Of a DNA stretch of 64,000 nt, positions 33,001-41,094 are shown one piece after another. The notes beneath the pieces were generated by a model, which was not told the DNA's origin, ran no database searches, and saw nothing but the letters and a program-made list of their open reading frames with translations. Position 1 is the stretch's first letter, and each line of letters starts with the position of its first letter. Position numbers and translations under genes: made by a program. The DNA comes from Lysobacter panacisoli (GTDB taxonomy: Bacteria > Pseudomonadota > Gammaproteobacteria > Xanthomonadales > Xanthomonadaceae). The stretch is taken from NCBI RefSeq assembly GCF_009765165.1, contig NZ_VLNU01000001.1, forward strand, positions 3,602,247-3,666,246, written 5' to 3'.

Positions 33001-33239
33001 AGCTCGCGCTGCAGGCCGGCGTAGCCCGAGACACCGTGGAAGTCGTAGTCCAGGCACACGGCCTTGCCGCTCACGCCGGCCACGCTGCGCAGGCTTCCGC
33101 CCACCTGGTCGGACGTGACGACCTGCCACGGCGTGCTCGACTCGAATCCGTCCAGCACTCGCGCCGATCCGCCCTTCTGTGCCAATGCCGGCATCGCCAG
33201 CAATGCCAGCAGCACCGCACCGCCCTTCCGCACGCTCAC
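30099..33239 (-). CDS. Secreted multidomain six-hairpin glycosidase-like protein with discoidin (F5/8C) domain
   Basis: The 1046-residue protein has a signal peptide (VLLALLAMPALAQ). An N-terminal beta-sandwich of carbohydrate-binding type spans about residues 25-170 (LDGFESSTPWQVV, FSFRLRGDSPANDLQFKLVD). An F5/8C-like domain follows at about 185-320 (ATATSQDRSGPARDALDDSASTAWRAP in pieces), then a beta-rich region. A C-terminal (alpha/alpha)6 domain spans about 580-980, with TRSYSRAWIRDGAMIGEGLL and DYTPYELRTIGTF as in six-hairpin glycosidases. The start is GTG at 33239, inside the GTGA that ends the permease gene. That coupling, and GH144 upstream, indicate a role in the same glycan pathway. 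The linkage it cleaves is unknown and it does not match a family I can name. Confidence 0.8.
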   Translation of the reverse strand: MSVRKGGAVLLALLAMPALAQKGGSARVLDGFESSTPWQVVTSDQVGGSLRSVAGVSGKAVCLDYDFHGVSGYAGLQRELPIDYPGNYAFSFRLRGDSPANDLQFKLVDDSGDNVWWVNRPRYEFPREWTQVVYKQRHISRAWGPAPDPTLRHSRKIEFTIYNSAGGKGSVCFDELTFRALPPQDDSPLIGEATATSQDRSGPARDALDDSASTAWRAPVDPVAPPQFVLDLRKPREFGGVVLQWLPGEHARDYRIELSDDREHWRVVRDVAGADGGTDFIALPESEARYLRLTPLRAPGGRIGLASLQVRPLAFAATPNDFVRSVAAAAPRGTYPRGFSGEQPYWTILGIDGGTEQGLIGEDGAIELGKGAFSVEPVVIASGRATTWADARITQSLQNGYLPVPTVHWEHADLHLDITGFAQGTQAQSQLVGRYRLSNPTSQARDYVLRLKVRPLQVNPPTQFLNTVGGVSPIHTLRVDGERIDVDGRARVSMSRNAGAWFATTFDGEGDAQPSQQVASVDDPTGLASGALDYPVRLGSGESFELDWIAPMTGAMPTGFAPGDAEAMQRAVASQWRDKLDRVRLRVPAQGQHVVDTLRTALAHMLISRIGPRLQPGTRSYSRAWIRDGAMIGEGLLRMGREDVAEEFLRWYAPYQFENGKVPCCVDDRGSDPVPENDSHGELVFTVAEVYRYTQDRALLEVMWPHVVGAVAYMDQLRVSERTEANRARNPAFYGMMPASISHEGYSAKPMHSYWDNFWALRGYKDAVEIAQWLGRDEDARRFAASRDQFRDDLYASLRSATQQHDIDFLPGAAELGDFDATSTTIALAPGGEQGRLPQDLLDNTFERYWREFVARRDGTREWKDYTPYELRTIGTFVRLGWRERAHESLAFFFADQQPRSWNQWAEVVSRTPRKPFFVGDLPHAWVGSDYVRSALDLFAYTRDIDDALVVAAGIPSDWLAGQGVEVSGLRTPNGPLGYTLKETNRTLVFTLAKGLRVPAGGVVLAWPYEHAPGVTRVDGRPAQWENGELRLRKAPSKVEVALPPR

Positions 33240-34057
33240 CCCTTCACGCTCCCGACCAGCAGGCCCTGCAGGTAGTAGCGCTGCAGCACCAGGAACAGGA
33301 CCAGCACCGGAAGCACCGTCACCACCGAGCCCGCCATCATCAGTTCGTTGTCCTGCACGTGTTCGCGCGAGAGCGACGCCAGCGCGACCGGCAGGGTGAA
33401 ATGACTGCTGTCGCTGAGGATGATCAGCGGCCACATGAAGTCGTTCCACGCGCCGAGGAAGACGAAGATCGCCAGCGTCACCAGGATCGGCTTGAGCACC
33501 GGTAGCACGATCTGGAAGAAGATGCGCAGCTCGCCGGCGCCGTCGATGCGCGCCGCTTCCAGCAGTTCGTCCGGAATGGAGCGCGCGTACTGTCGCACCA
33601 GGAAGATGCCGAACACGCTCGCCATCAGCGGCACGACCGCACCGGCATAGCTGTTGACCAGCCCGATCTGCTTGAGCATCAGGAACAGCGGCATCATCGT
33701 CACCTGCGCGGGAATGATCAGCGCCCCGAGCAGCAGCTGGAAGATGCGCTCGCGACCGGCAAATCGCAGCTTGGCGAAGGCGTAGCCGGCCATCGTGTTG
33801 AGCAGCAGCGCGACCAGGGTGGCGGCGCTGGCGATCAGGAAACTGTTGAGCAGGTAGCGGCCCATGCCGGCGCGCGCGAACAGCTCGTGGTAGTTGTGCA
33901 GCGTCGGCGCCTTCGGCCACAGTGGCGGCGGGAAGGCGCTCGCCTCACCGGCCTGCATGAACGACACCGACAGCATCCACAGCAGCGGCGTCAGGCTGAT
34001 CACCGCCAGCGCGATCATCAGACCGTTGACGATGGCCCGGGCCAGGCGCGGGTTCAC
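33236..34057 (-). CDS. Sugar ABC transporter permease, MalG-like
   Basis: The 273-residue protein has six membrane helices (first LMIALAVISLTPLLWMLSVSF) and the cytoplasmic EAA loop ELLEAARIDGAGELRIFFQIVLP, which docks to the ATPase. It is the second CUT1 permease. The start is GTG at 34057 in a GTGA overlap with the stop of the first permease. Its own stop overlaps the GTG of the following glycosidase gene. The operon has no ATPase; the MalK/UgpC-type protein at 17.9-19.0 kb is the only candidate in the window. Confidence 0.93.
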   Translation of the reverse strand: MNPRLARAIVNGLMIALAVISLTPLLWMLSVSFMQAGEASAFPPPLWPKAPTLHNYHELFARAGMGRYLLNSFLIASAATLVALLLNTMAGYAFAKLRFAGRERIFQLLLGALIIPAQVTMMPLFLMLKQIGLVNSYAGAVVPLMASVFGIFLVRQYARSIPDELLEAARIDGAGELRIFFQIVLPVLKPILVTLAIFVFLGAWNDFMWPLIILSDSSHFTLPVALASLSREHVQDNELMMAGSVVTVLPVLVLFLVLQRYYLQGLLVGSVKG

Positions 34058-34938
34058 GATTCGGCTCCCTTGCGCCGTGCGAACCACATCAGCCCGCTGG
34101 TCACGGTCACCATCAGCACGAACAGCAGGAACGCGACCGCCGAGGCGTTGCCGAGGTTCCACCACATGAAACCCTGTTCGTACATCAGGTACAACACACT
34201 CACGGTGCTCTGCATCGGCCCGCCGCGGGTCATCACGTAGGGTTCGGCGAACAGCTGGAAATAGCCCGACAGCGTGATGATGCTGACCAGCAGCAGCACC
34301 GGCCCGAGTTGCGGCAGCGTGATGTGCCGGAACTGCTGCGTGCGGCTGGCGCCGTCGATGCGCGCGGCTTCGTACAGGTCTTCCGGGATCGACTGCAGGC
34401 CAGCGAGGAAGATGATCATGTTGTAGCCGAAGTTCTTCCACACGGCGAACAGGATGATCGTCGGCATCGCCCACGTCGGATCCCCGAGCCAGTCGATGGG
34501 GTCGATACCGAACCACGAAAGGCCCCAGTTCACCAGCCCGTAGCGCGTGTGGAACAGGTAGCGCCAGATCACCGCCACCGCGACCACGGTGGTGACCACC
34601 GGCGCGAAGTACGCGGTGCGGAAGAACGGCTTGAACGAGCCGAGCTTCGAATGCAGCAACAACGCCGCGCCCAGCGACACCGCGATCGACAGCGGCACGC
34701 CGACCACGACGAAGTACATCGTGTTGCCCAGCGCCTGCCAGAACAGCGCGTTCTGCAGCAGCGCGGCGTAGTTGCCCAGCCCGACGAAGCGCAGGTTGCC
34801 CATGTCGGCCAGCGCGTAGATGTCGAAGTCGGTGAGGCTCAGCGCGAAGGCGGCCAGCACCGGCAGACCGAAGAACACGCCGATCACGGTCAGTGCGGGC
34901 GCGGCAAACATCCAGCCGGCAGTCGACGCGCGGATCAT
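34054..34938 (-). CDS. Sugar ABC transporter permease, MalF/UgpA-like
   Basis: The 294-residue protein has six membrane helices (first GWMFAAPALTVIGVFFGLPVL) and the EAA loop EDLYEAARIDGASRTQQFRHITLP. The MalF-type pattern GLVNWGLSWFGIDPIDWLGDP precedes it. It pairs with the MalG-like permease to form the channel of a CUT1 oligosaccharide importer. The ATG at 34938 overlaps the stop of the binding-protein gene (ATGA), which fixes the start despite a longer open frame. Confidence 0.93.
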   Translation of the reverse strand: MIRASTAGWMFAAPALTVIGVFFGLPVLAAFALSLTDFDIYALADMGNLRFVGLGNYAALLQNALFWQALGNTMYFVVVGVPLSIAVSLGAALLLHSKLGSFKPFFRTAYFAPVVTTVVAVAVIWRYLFHTRYGLVNWGLSWFGIDPIDWLGDPTWAMPTIILFAVWKNFGYNMIIFLAGLQSIPEDLYEAARIDGASRTQQFRHITLPQLGPVLLLVSIITLSGYFQLFAEPYVMTRGGPMQSTVSVLYLMYEQGFMWWNLGNASAVAFLLFVLMVTVTSGLMWFARRKGAES

Positions 34939-36233
34939 GGCGCGGCTCCGATCGTCCGGTGGTCGAGCATCCAGCGGCGTTTCTCGAGGATGGCGTCGGT
35001 GCGGCGGTCGAGCTCTTCGGCGGCACCGTCTACGTCGTAGCGTCCGCCGATCATCTCCTCGCCGACGATGCGGATCTCCTGCGCGATGCGCTCCCATTCC
35101 GGCACCTTCGGTGCGGCACGGGCGCGTTCCAGCTGCTCGCGGAACGCGCGCGCATACGGGTCGCGCGTGAGCGCGGGGCTGGTCCACGCACTTCGACGTG
35201 GCGGCAGGTCGCCGGTCAGCGCATGGAACTGTGTCTGCACCTGCGGCTCGGACAGGTAGGCAATGAGCTTCCACGCCGCGTCCTTGCGCTGCGAGGAACG
35301 GAAGATCACGAAGCTGGTGCCGCCCATCACCGATGCTCCCGGACCATCCGGACCGGGCAGCGGCATCGTCATCCACGAGCCAGCCACGCTCTGCGGCAGG
35401 CGCTTGCGGAACTCGGCGATATTCCAGGGACCGCTGACGTAGAAGCTGAAATAGCCGCGACCGAACTCATCCCAGACATTGGATATCTGGTTATTGCTCA
35501 CCGGCGGCGCCCAGCGCTGGTCGAACATCTCCTTGTAGAACGCCAGCGCCCGACGGAATCCCGCGCTGCGAAAATTGCCATAACGCCCGTCGTCGCGCAG
35601 CAGCGGATCGGGCTGCTGGATCGCCAGGTTCAACAGTGGCTCGAACTCGTTGAGCGGCAGAAGGATTGCGTAGCGGTCCGCGCCCGCGCGTTGCTTGACC
35701 GCGGCGAGTGCCGCGCGCCATTCATCCCAGTTGCGCGGCGGCGCGGCGATGCCGGCTTCGCGCAGCAGATCGGTGCGGTAGAACGGCACCCGGGTCTCGG
35801 CGTACCACGGCACCGCGTACACGCTGCCCTGCAGCTCACCGGATTCCCATGCACCGTGGAAGTAATCGCCCGGTTCCACCGACGGTGTGGCCGCCAGGTA
35901 GGGATCGAGCGGCGTCAACGCGCCGAGCAGCGCGAATTCCGGGATCCACGTGTTGCCGAGCGAGCACACGTCCGGCAGCGCATCGCCCGCGAACGCGGTC
36001 AGCAGCTTTTCGTGCGCGGCGGTCCACGGTAGCTGCTGCACGTCGACGCGGACGTCGGGATGGCGCCGTTCGAACTCCGGGATCAGCCGGCGCACGATCT
36101 CGCCTTCGCTGCCCATCGCCCAGAAGCGCACGACCTGGCGATCGTCCTGTTCGCGCGCGCACGATGAAAGCAGCAGCAGCGACAGAAGCGCCGCTGCGAC
36201 AAGCCCCCATCGCCGTGTGCGCGTCGCCCGCAT
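34935..36233 (-). CDS. Sugar ABC transporter substrate-binding lipoprotein
   Basis: The 432-residue protein has a lipoprotein signal (WGLVAAALLSLLLLSSC, lipidated Cys near residue 25). The extracellular solute-binding family 1 fold follows: VVRFWAMGSEGEIVRRLIPEFERRHPDVRV, LPDVCSLGNTWIPEF and YAVPWYAETRVPFYRTDLL. Late in the protein is the cluster-1 segment SVMGGTSFVIFRSSQRKDAAWKLIAYL. It would deliver an oligosaccharide to the two permeases that follow. The start ATG at 36233 lies 16 bases after the GH144 stop and gives the signal peptide; the frame upstream is only Arg-rich. The ligand is inferred from the flanking enzymes (beta-glucan oligosaccharide). Confidence 0.92.
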   Translation of the reverse strand: MRATRTRRWGLVAAALLSLLLLSSCAREQDDRQVVRFWAMGSEGEIVRRLIPEFERRHPDVRVDVQQLPWTAAHEKLLTAFAGDALPDVCSLGNTWIPEFALLGALTPLDPYLAATPSVEPGDYFHGAWESGELQGSVYAVPWYAETRVPFYRTDLLREAGIAAPPRNWDEWRAALAAVKQRAGADRYAILLPLNEFEPLLNLAIQQPDPLLRDDGRYGNFRSAGFRRALAFYKEMFDQRWAPPVSNNQISNVWDEFGRGYFSFYVSGPWNIAEFRKRLPQSVAGSWMTMPLPGPDGPGASVMGGTSFVIFRSSQRKDAAWKLIAYLSEPQVQTQFHALTGDLPPRRSAWTSPALTRDPYARAFREQLERARAAPKVPEWERIAQEIRIVGEEMIGGRYDVDGAAEELDRRTDAILEKRRWMLDHRTIGAAP

Positions 36234-36249
36234 GCCGGTCACCCTACCC

Positions 36250-37890
36250 TCATTTCGACTTCTGCGGCGTCTCGGGCGTGGGCTTCGGCGACTGCGACGC
36301 ACGTGTGGCGCGCGATTCCGCCTCGCCCAGCGCGCGTGCGGTGGCGGCGTCCTTCTCGGATTGCGTCTGCGGCTTGGGCTGCGTCGCCGGCTCTTCGCCT
36401 TCCTTTACCGGCTCCAGCCATCCGCCCTTGAAGCCGGCCTTCTGCAGGCCGTCGCGGATGTACTTGTTCTTCTTCATCACGTTCCAGACGAAGTCGTTCC
36501 GGTAATTGCTGATCATCGCCAGGATCGGCCCCTGGTCGATGCCGATGTAATCGCTGGCGACCCAGCCTTCGCCCGGCACGAGGCGCCCGGTCTTGAGCGG
36601 GATGTCGTAGGTGAAGCTGGGATTGAACGAATCGAGGAATCCGTAGCTGGAGTACAGGAACTCGCCATAGCGTTCGTGCAACGCCACGGTGCTGGGGATG
36701 ACGATCTCCGGCGCGAACGGCAGCGAAGCGATCGCCGCGGTCGGCGCGATGGTGCCGTCGTCGAAGGTGTCGCGCAGGCCGGCACCGCGCGCGGAGTAGT
36801 GGCGGAACTGGCGCTGTTCGCCGCGATATTCCTGCAGCGTCTGCTGCGGACCATCGCTCGCGGTCAGGCCCCATACTTCGGGACCGTAGTCTTCCCACTT
36901 CATCGGATTGGCGATGGCGTAGGCACGCTGCGCGTAGGCCGCGCGACGGCTGTTCTCGAAGTAATCGATACCGCGCTCGCGCATGTAGTCGTCCTGGATT
37001 CCGCGGAAATCGATCCAGACGTGGCTGTACTGATGGCCGAACAGCGGGCCGAACGCGAGGTATTCCTCGCCCTGGTACACGCCCCAGACATCGTTGTAGG
37101 TACGCGTCCACACCGACCATGCCGCCGGCTCGACCGGATGGGTCGGCGAAGCCATCGCCAGCACGTACAGCAGCATGGCTTCGTTGTAACCGGTCCAGTC
37201 GTGCTGGATGAAGCCGCTCTCGGGGAACCAGCCCATCGAGATCAGCGGCTTGTTGCGCTGCAGCCACGTCCAGTCGACGCGCTTGTAGAGTTCATCGGCG
37301 AGGTCGCGGATCTGCTTCTCGCGCGGATCGTCGCGGTCGTAGTAACTCTGGGCGAACAGCACGCCCATCATCAGCAGGGCCGTGTCCACGCTCGAGAGCT
37401 CCACCCAGCTCTGGTAGCGATGACCCGTGTCCATGTCGAGGAAGTGGTAGTAGAAGCCGTTGTACGCGCCCTTCTCCGTGGCCTGCGGGCCGGACGGAAT
37501 ATCGCGGAAGAACTTCAGCGTGGTCAGCGTGCGGTCCACCGCCTGACGGCGGCTGACCCAGCCGTTCTCGATGCCGATCGGATACGCGGTCAGCGCGAAT
37601 CCCACCGAGGCGATGCTCGCGAACGGGCGCGACGGGAAACGGTCGGGCGTGAGACCGTTGATCTCGCTGGTCGTGTCCCAGAAGAACTGGAACGTGCGCT
37701 TCTCGATGTCGCGGAACAGCGGCGGCAGCTCGAGCTTGGTCGCCTTCAGCGGTTCCACCTGCACCGGCGGCGCCGAGGCGATCGGATACGTCGTCGAAGC
37801 CGGCTCGCTCTGCCGGCCGCAACCGGCCACGAACACGAGCACCGCCATCAGCGATGCAGCCCCCCAACTGCGTCGGAACGAATCGAACAT
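36250..37890 (-). CDS. GH144-type glucanase (glucoamylase-like domain lipoprotein)
   Basis: The 546-residue protein has a lipoprotein signal (SLMAVLVFVAGC, Cys near residue 24). A glucoamylase-like (alpha/alpha)6 domain covers most of the rest: LFRDIEKRTFQFFWDTTSEINGL in pieces, VGFALTAYPIGIENGWVSR, GAYNGFYYHFLDMDTG and a C-terminal SFNPSFTYDIPLKTGRLVPGEGW. This pattern is that of GH144, whose characterised members are endo-beta-1,2-glucanases producing sophoro-oligosaccharides. Enzymatic linkage is therefore suggested, not proven. The C-terminal 60 residues are a Lys/Glu/Pro-rich tail. I chose the ATG at 37890; two in-frame GTG codons precede it. It leads the binding protein-permease-permease-glycosidase series. 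Confidence 0.85.
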   Translation of the reverse strand: MFDSFRRSWGAASLMAVLVFVAGCGRQSEPASTTYPIASAPPVQVEPLKATKLELPPLFRDIEKRTFQFFWDTTSEINGLTPDRFPSRPFASIASVGFALTAYPIGIENGWVSRRQAVDRTLTTLKFFRDIPSGPQATEKGAYNGFYYHFLDMDTGHRYQSWVELSSVDTALLMMGVLFAQSYYDRDDPREKQIRDLADELYKRVDWTWLQRNKPLISMGWFPESGFIQHDWTGYNEAMLLYVLAMASPTHPVEPAAWSVWTRTYNDVWGVYQGEEYLAFGPLFGHQYSHVWIDFRGIQDDYMRERGIDYFENSRRAAYAQRAYAIANPMKWEDYGPEVWGLTASDGPQQTLQEYRGEQRQFRHYSARGAGLRDTFDDGTIAPTAAIASLPFAPEIVIPSTVALHERYGEFLYSSYGFLDSFNPSFTYDIPLKTGRLVPGEGWVASDYIGIDQGPILAMISNYRNDFVWNVMKKNKYIRDGLQKAGFKGGWLEPVKEGEEPATQPKPQTQSEKDAATARALGEAESRATRASQSPKPTPETPQKSK

Positions 37891-37934
37891 CACCACGCCA
37901 CACCATCATCGAGTGAAGGAACATGCCCGAAGGC

Positions 37935-37970
37935 GCCGCCGGCCGCCACGACGAGTAGACGGCCGGCGGC
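37935..37970 (-). terminator. Strong hairpin between the TonB receptor and GH144 genes
   Basis: GCCGCCGGCCG (37935-37945) and CGGCCGGCGGC (37960-37970) form a perfect 11-bp GC stem with a 14-base loop, directly after the receptor stop codon. No T run follows on the minus strand. It may protect the receptor mRNA or reduce read-through into the downstream operon. Confidence 0.5.
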
Positions 37971-37975
37971 CCGGG

Positions 37976-40900
37976 TCACCAGGAAATACCGAAGGACAGC
38001 TTGAACGAACGCGTCGGCAGAGTGATCTCGTCGGTGTGGTCGCCGTACACCGGGTTGATCACGCCGTCCACGCCACGGAAGTTCTGGAAGCCGGTCCAGT
38101 TGCGCGCATTCGTCACGTTGAACACGTCGCCGCGCACCATGTACTTAAGGCCCGCGCCGGTGTCGAATTCCTTCTGCACCGCCAGGTCCCACTGGAAGAA
38201 ATCGGCGTCGTCGAAGAAAGCCGAATCGATGCGACCGAAAGCGCAGTTGTCGAGCGCCGGGTCGGGCGTCGGCGCGAGGCAGTCGGTGATGTCGCGCGCG
38301 ATCGGGCTGCTCCACGTGACCTTGGTCGAGAACGTGAAGCCCCAGCGCTGGTAGATGCCCGTACCGACGAAGCGGTGCTTCGGAACACCGACCGAGGCGA
38401 CCCACGGATGGTCGTCCAGGTTGGGATAGTCGAAGACGTAGTGCTCGTCGGTGTTGGCGGCGTTGGCGCGGTTCTCTTCGCCATCCGAATAGGTATACGC
38501 CAGCGTCACGCCCCACGGCGATTCCGCGGTGAGCGGCTTTTCCGCCCACAGCAACAGCTGGTTGAGCTTGGTCTCCACACCGTTGTCGGCCTTGATCAGC
38601 GAACCGAAGCCCGGGATCGTCTCGCCGAACGGAGCGCCGCCGAAAGTGCGACCCGGCCCGTAGAAGGTACCGTCGTCGTAGCGATTGCCCAGCGTGAAGA
38701 TGATGCCGTCGTGGCTCTCGATGCGGACCAACGTCACCGACGTGTTCCAGTCCACGCTGCCCAGCTTCACGGCATTGCGCATGCCCAGGCTGAACTGGTC
38801 GGAGTACGGAACCTTGAGGTCGTTGTTCATCAGGTTCACTTCCGAACCGAGGTCCGGATTGGCCGCGACCATCGCGTACAGCTCCTGCAGGTTCAGGAAT
38901 CGCGGATCCCACTCGAAGCACGTGGTGTTGTTGACCGTGCAGGGATTGCCCGGCGTGTTGAAGAACCGCGTGTAGGTCGGGAAGGTGCTCTTGGACTGTT
39001 CGAGCGCGAGGTAATCGAACAGGTTGCGGTCGTAGGCACGGCCGGCGCCGCCGAAGAACACATGGCGCTGGTCGGCGAACAGGTCGTACGAGAAGCCCAG
39101 GCGCGGCTGCCATGCATCCTTGAACGCATCGCGGTTGTTGCCGGTGCTGATGTAATCCTCGATGTCGTAGCCGACACCCGGCTGATGGATGTTGCTCCAG
39201 CCGCGCAGCGCGGCGACCAGGTCGGGCGGCGTGACGTAATCCTCGTAGCTCGGCGTGCTCTCGTAGTCGTAACGCAGGCCGAGGTTGACGATCAGCTTGT
39301 CGTTGACCTGCCAGTCGTCCTGGAAGTAGATGCCGTACTGCTTGTTCTTCGAGGCGATGTTGCGGTCGCCCACGCCCGGCAGCGGCGCACCGAAGCGCAC
39401 CTGGTAAGGCTGGAACGTCGACAGCGACGTGTTGCCCATCAGCACGACGTTGGCGGGATAGTTGATCGAATACTGCGCGTTGAACGGCTGCTGTTCGAAC
39501 GCGTTGATCTCCACGTCCTTGTACTTGAAGCCGGCCTTGAGCGTGTGGCCTTCGATGCCGGTGTAGGTCAGATCGTCCTGGAAGCCCCAGCCCTTCTGGC
39601 CCTTGTCCTGGTAGTCCTGGCCACCGCCGACGTTGAGCACGCCGCCGCGTTGGCTGTTCTGGATGATGAAGCCGGGCGCGAGGGTGATCGCACGGGGATT
39701 GAACTGCTCGTCCTCGTGCGTGATGTGCATGTCGTTCAACCAGTCGGTGTTGCTCCACTGGTAGCGCAGGTCCAGGCGCGTGCTGTCGTTCTTGTTGGTC
39801 TTGCCGTAGCTGTCGGTGTTCTGGCCGCCGAGATCGGTGATCTCTTCTTCCTCGCGTACCTTCGCGCTGAATTCGACCAGGTTGTTGTCGTTGACCTGCC
39901 AGGTCAGCTTGCCGAACCACAGGTCTTCGTTGAAGGGTTCGGTGGTCGGACCGGTCAGCGCCAGCAGTTCAGGAGTGAGAGTGAAGCCTGGATCGAGCGA
40001 TCCCGGCGCGATGGTGTCGGGCGTCTCGAACTCCTTCGCTTCGTACGTTACGAAGAAGAACAGGCGGTCCTGGATGATCGGGCCACCGAACGATGCGCCG
40101 TACTGGGTCTCGCCCGAAGGGCTCTTGCCCTGCCCGGCGCGTTCTTCGGCCGGAGTCTGTTCGCGCCACTCGGGAATGTTGGCCTTGTCCCAGAAGAACT
40201 GGCCCTGGAACTCATTGGTGCCGGACTTGGTCACCGCGGTGACGGCCGCGCTGCTGATCTGGTCGTACTCGGCCTTGTAGTTGGACGTGATGACCTTGTA
40301 CTCGCCGATCGCGAGCTGCGGGAACGGATTGCCCTTGCTCTGGTCCTGGCCGCTGATGCCGCCTTTGAGCACGTAGTTCTTCTGGCCGACGCCGTCGATG
40401 AAGACGTTCACGCCGTTGGAACTCTGCGCGCCGCTACGCAGCTGCGAAGTGCCGTTGGACTTACGGTCGAAAATCATGCCGGGCACGATGTCGGCGAAGG
40501 CGAGGAAGTTGCGCGAGGACTGCGGCAGCGATTCGATCTGCACCTGCGAAACGTAGGTTGCCACTTCCGGCGTGGTGGTCTCGAACACCGGCGCGGCGGT
40601 GACCGTGACGGTATCGACCGTGGTGGCCGGACCCGACGGCGCGGTTTCGGCGACGCCGCCGGCGGACAGGTTCAGCGTCGCGGTCTGGCCGACCTGCACG
40701 ACGATCGTGCGCGAAGCGGTCTGGCCATTGACGTTCGCGTCGATCCGGTAGGTGCCCGGCGGCAGGCCGCCGATGTTGTACGAGCCGTTGCTGGCCTGGA
40801 CGCGACGGGTCAGCCCGGTAGCGGTGTTGGTGGCGGTGACTTCGGCCTGCGCGGCCGGCGCGGAATCGACGGTGATCTGGCCGCGGACGGTCGCGGCGGT

Positions 40901-41005
40901 GCTTTGCGCGAACGCCGACGGTGCGGCCATCGCAAGACAGCTGGCCAGTGCGCAAGCCAGCAGGCGGGGGGCCGGCCTGCGGGGGGATCTGGACTGCGAC
41001 TTCAT
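37976..41005 (-). CDS. TonB-dependent receptor with carboxypeptidase-like N-terminal domain
   Basis: The 1009-residue outer-membrane protein has a signal peptide (LLACALASCLAMAAPSAFAQ). A CarboxypepD-regulatory-like beta domain at about residues 38-105 carries VRGQITVDSAPAAQAEVTATN and NGSYNIGGLPPGTYRID. A plug follows (about 130-240, SLPQSSRNFLAFADIVPGM), then a beta barrel ending in the aromatic C-terminus SFKLSFGISW. This is the Oar-like type frequent in xanthomonads for carbohydrate uptake. AGGAAGC precedes the ATG at 41005. A LacI-type operator lies 34 bases upstream, next to the lacI gene. With GH144 and the ABC operon downstream it probably imports a beta-glucan. No SusD partner is present. 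Confidence 0.93.
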   Translation of the reverse strand: MKSQSRSPRRPAPRLLACALASCLAMAAPSAFAQSTAATVRGQITVDSAPAAQAEVTATNTATGLTRRVQASNGSYNIGGLPPGTYRIDANVNGQTASRTIVVQVGQTATLNLSAGGVAETAPSGPATTVDTVTVTAAPVFETTTPEVATYVSQVQIESLPQSSRNFLAFADIVPGMIFDRKSNGTSQLRSGAQSSNGVNVFIDGVGQKNYVLKGGISGQDQSKGNPFPQLAIGEYKVITSNYKAEYDQISSAAVTAVTKSGTNEFQGQFFWDKANIPEWREQTPAEERAGQGKSPSGETQYGASFGGPIIQDRLFFFVTYEAKEFETPDTIAPGSLDPGFTLTPELLALTGPTTEPFNEDLWFGKLTWQVNDNNLVEFSAKVREEEEITDLGGQNTDSYGKTNKNDSTRLDLRYQWSNTDWLNDMHITHEDEQFNPRAITLAPGFIIQNSQRGGVLNVGGGQDYQDKGQKGWGFQDDLTYTGIEGHTLKAGFKYKDVEINAFEQQPFNAQYSINYPANVVLMGNTSLSTFQPYQVRFGAPLPGVGDRNIASKNKQYGIYFQDDWQVNDKLIVNLGLRYDYESTPSYEDYVTPPDLVAALRGWSNIHQPGVGYDIEDYISTGNNRDAFKDAWQPRLGFSYDLFADQRHVFFGGAGRAYDRNLFDYLALEQSKSTFPTYTRFFNTPGNPCTVNNTTCFEWDPRFLNLQELYAMVAANPDLGSEVNLMNNDLKVPYSDQFSLGMRNAVKLGSVDWNTSVTLVRIESHDGIIFTLGNRYDDGTFYGPGRTFGGAPFGETIPGFGSLIKADNGVETKLNQLLLWAEKPLTAESPWGVTLAYTYSDGEENRANAANTDEHYVFDYPNLDDHPWVASVGVPKHRFVGTGIYQRWGFTFSTKVTWSSPIARDITDCLAPTPDPALDNCAFGRIDSAFFDDADFFQWDLAVQKEFDTGAGLKYMVRGDVFNVTNARNWTGFQNFRGVDGVINPVYGDHTDEITLPTRSFKLSFGISW

Positions 41006-41038
41006 ATGCTTCCTCTCTCCAAAAGCATTCGAAATGTG

Positions 41039-41052
41039 TGGAATCGTTTACA
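41039..41052. promoter_or_regulatory. LacI-family operator upstream of the TonB receptor
   Basis: TGGAATCGTTTACA matches TGNAANCGNTTNCA at every fixed position. It lies 34 bases upstream of the receptor ATG and 42 bases after the lacI stop codon. Confidence 0.7.
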
Positions 41053-41094
41053 GCGAACAGCCACACGGGCACGTGATTGCCGCAGGGAACGGCG

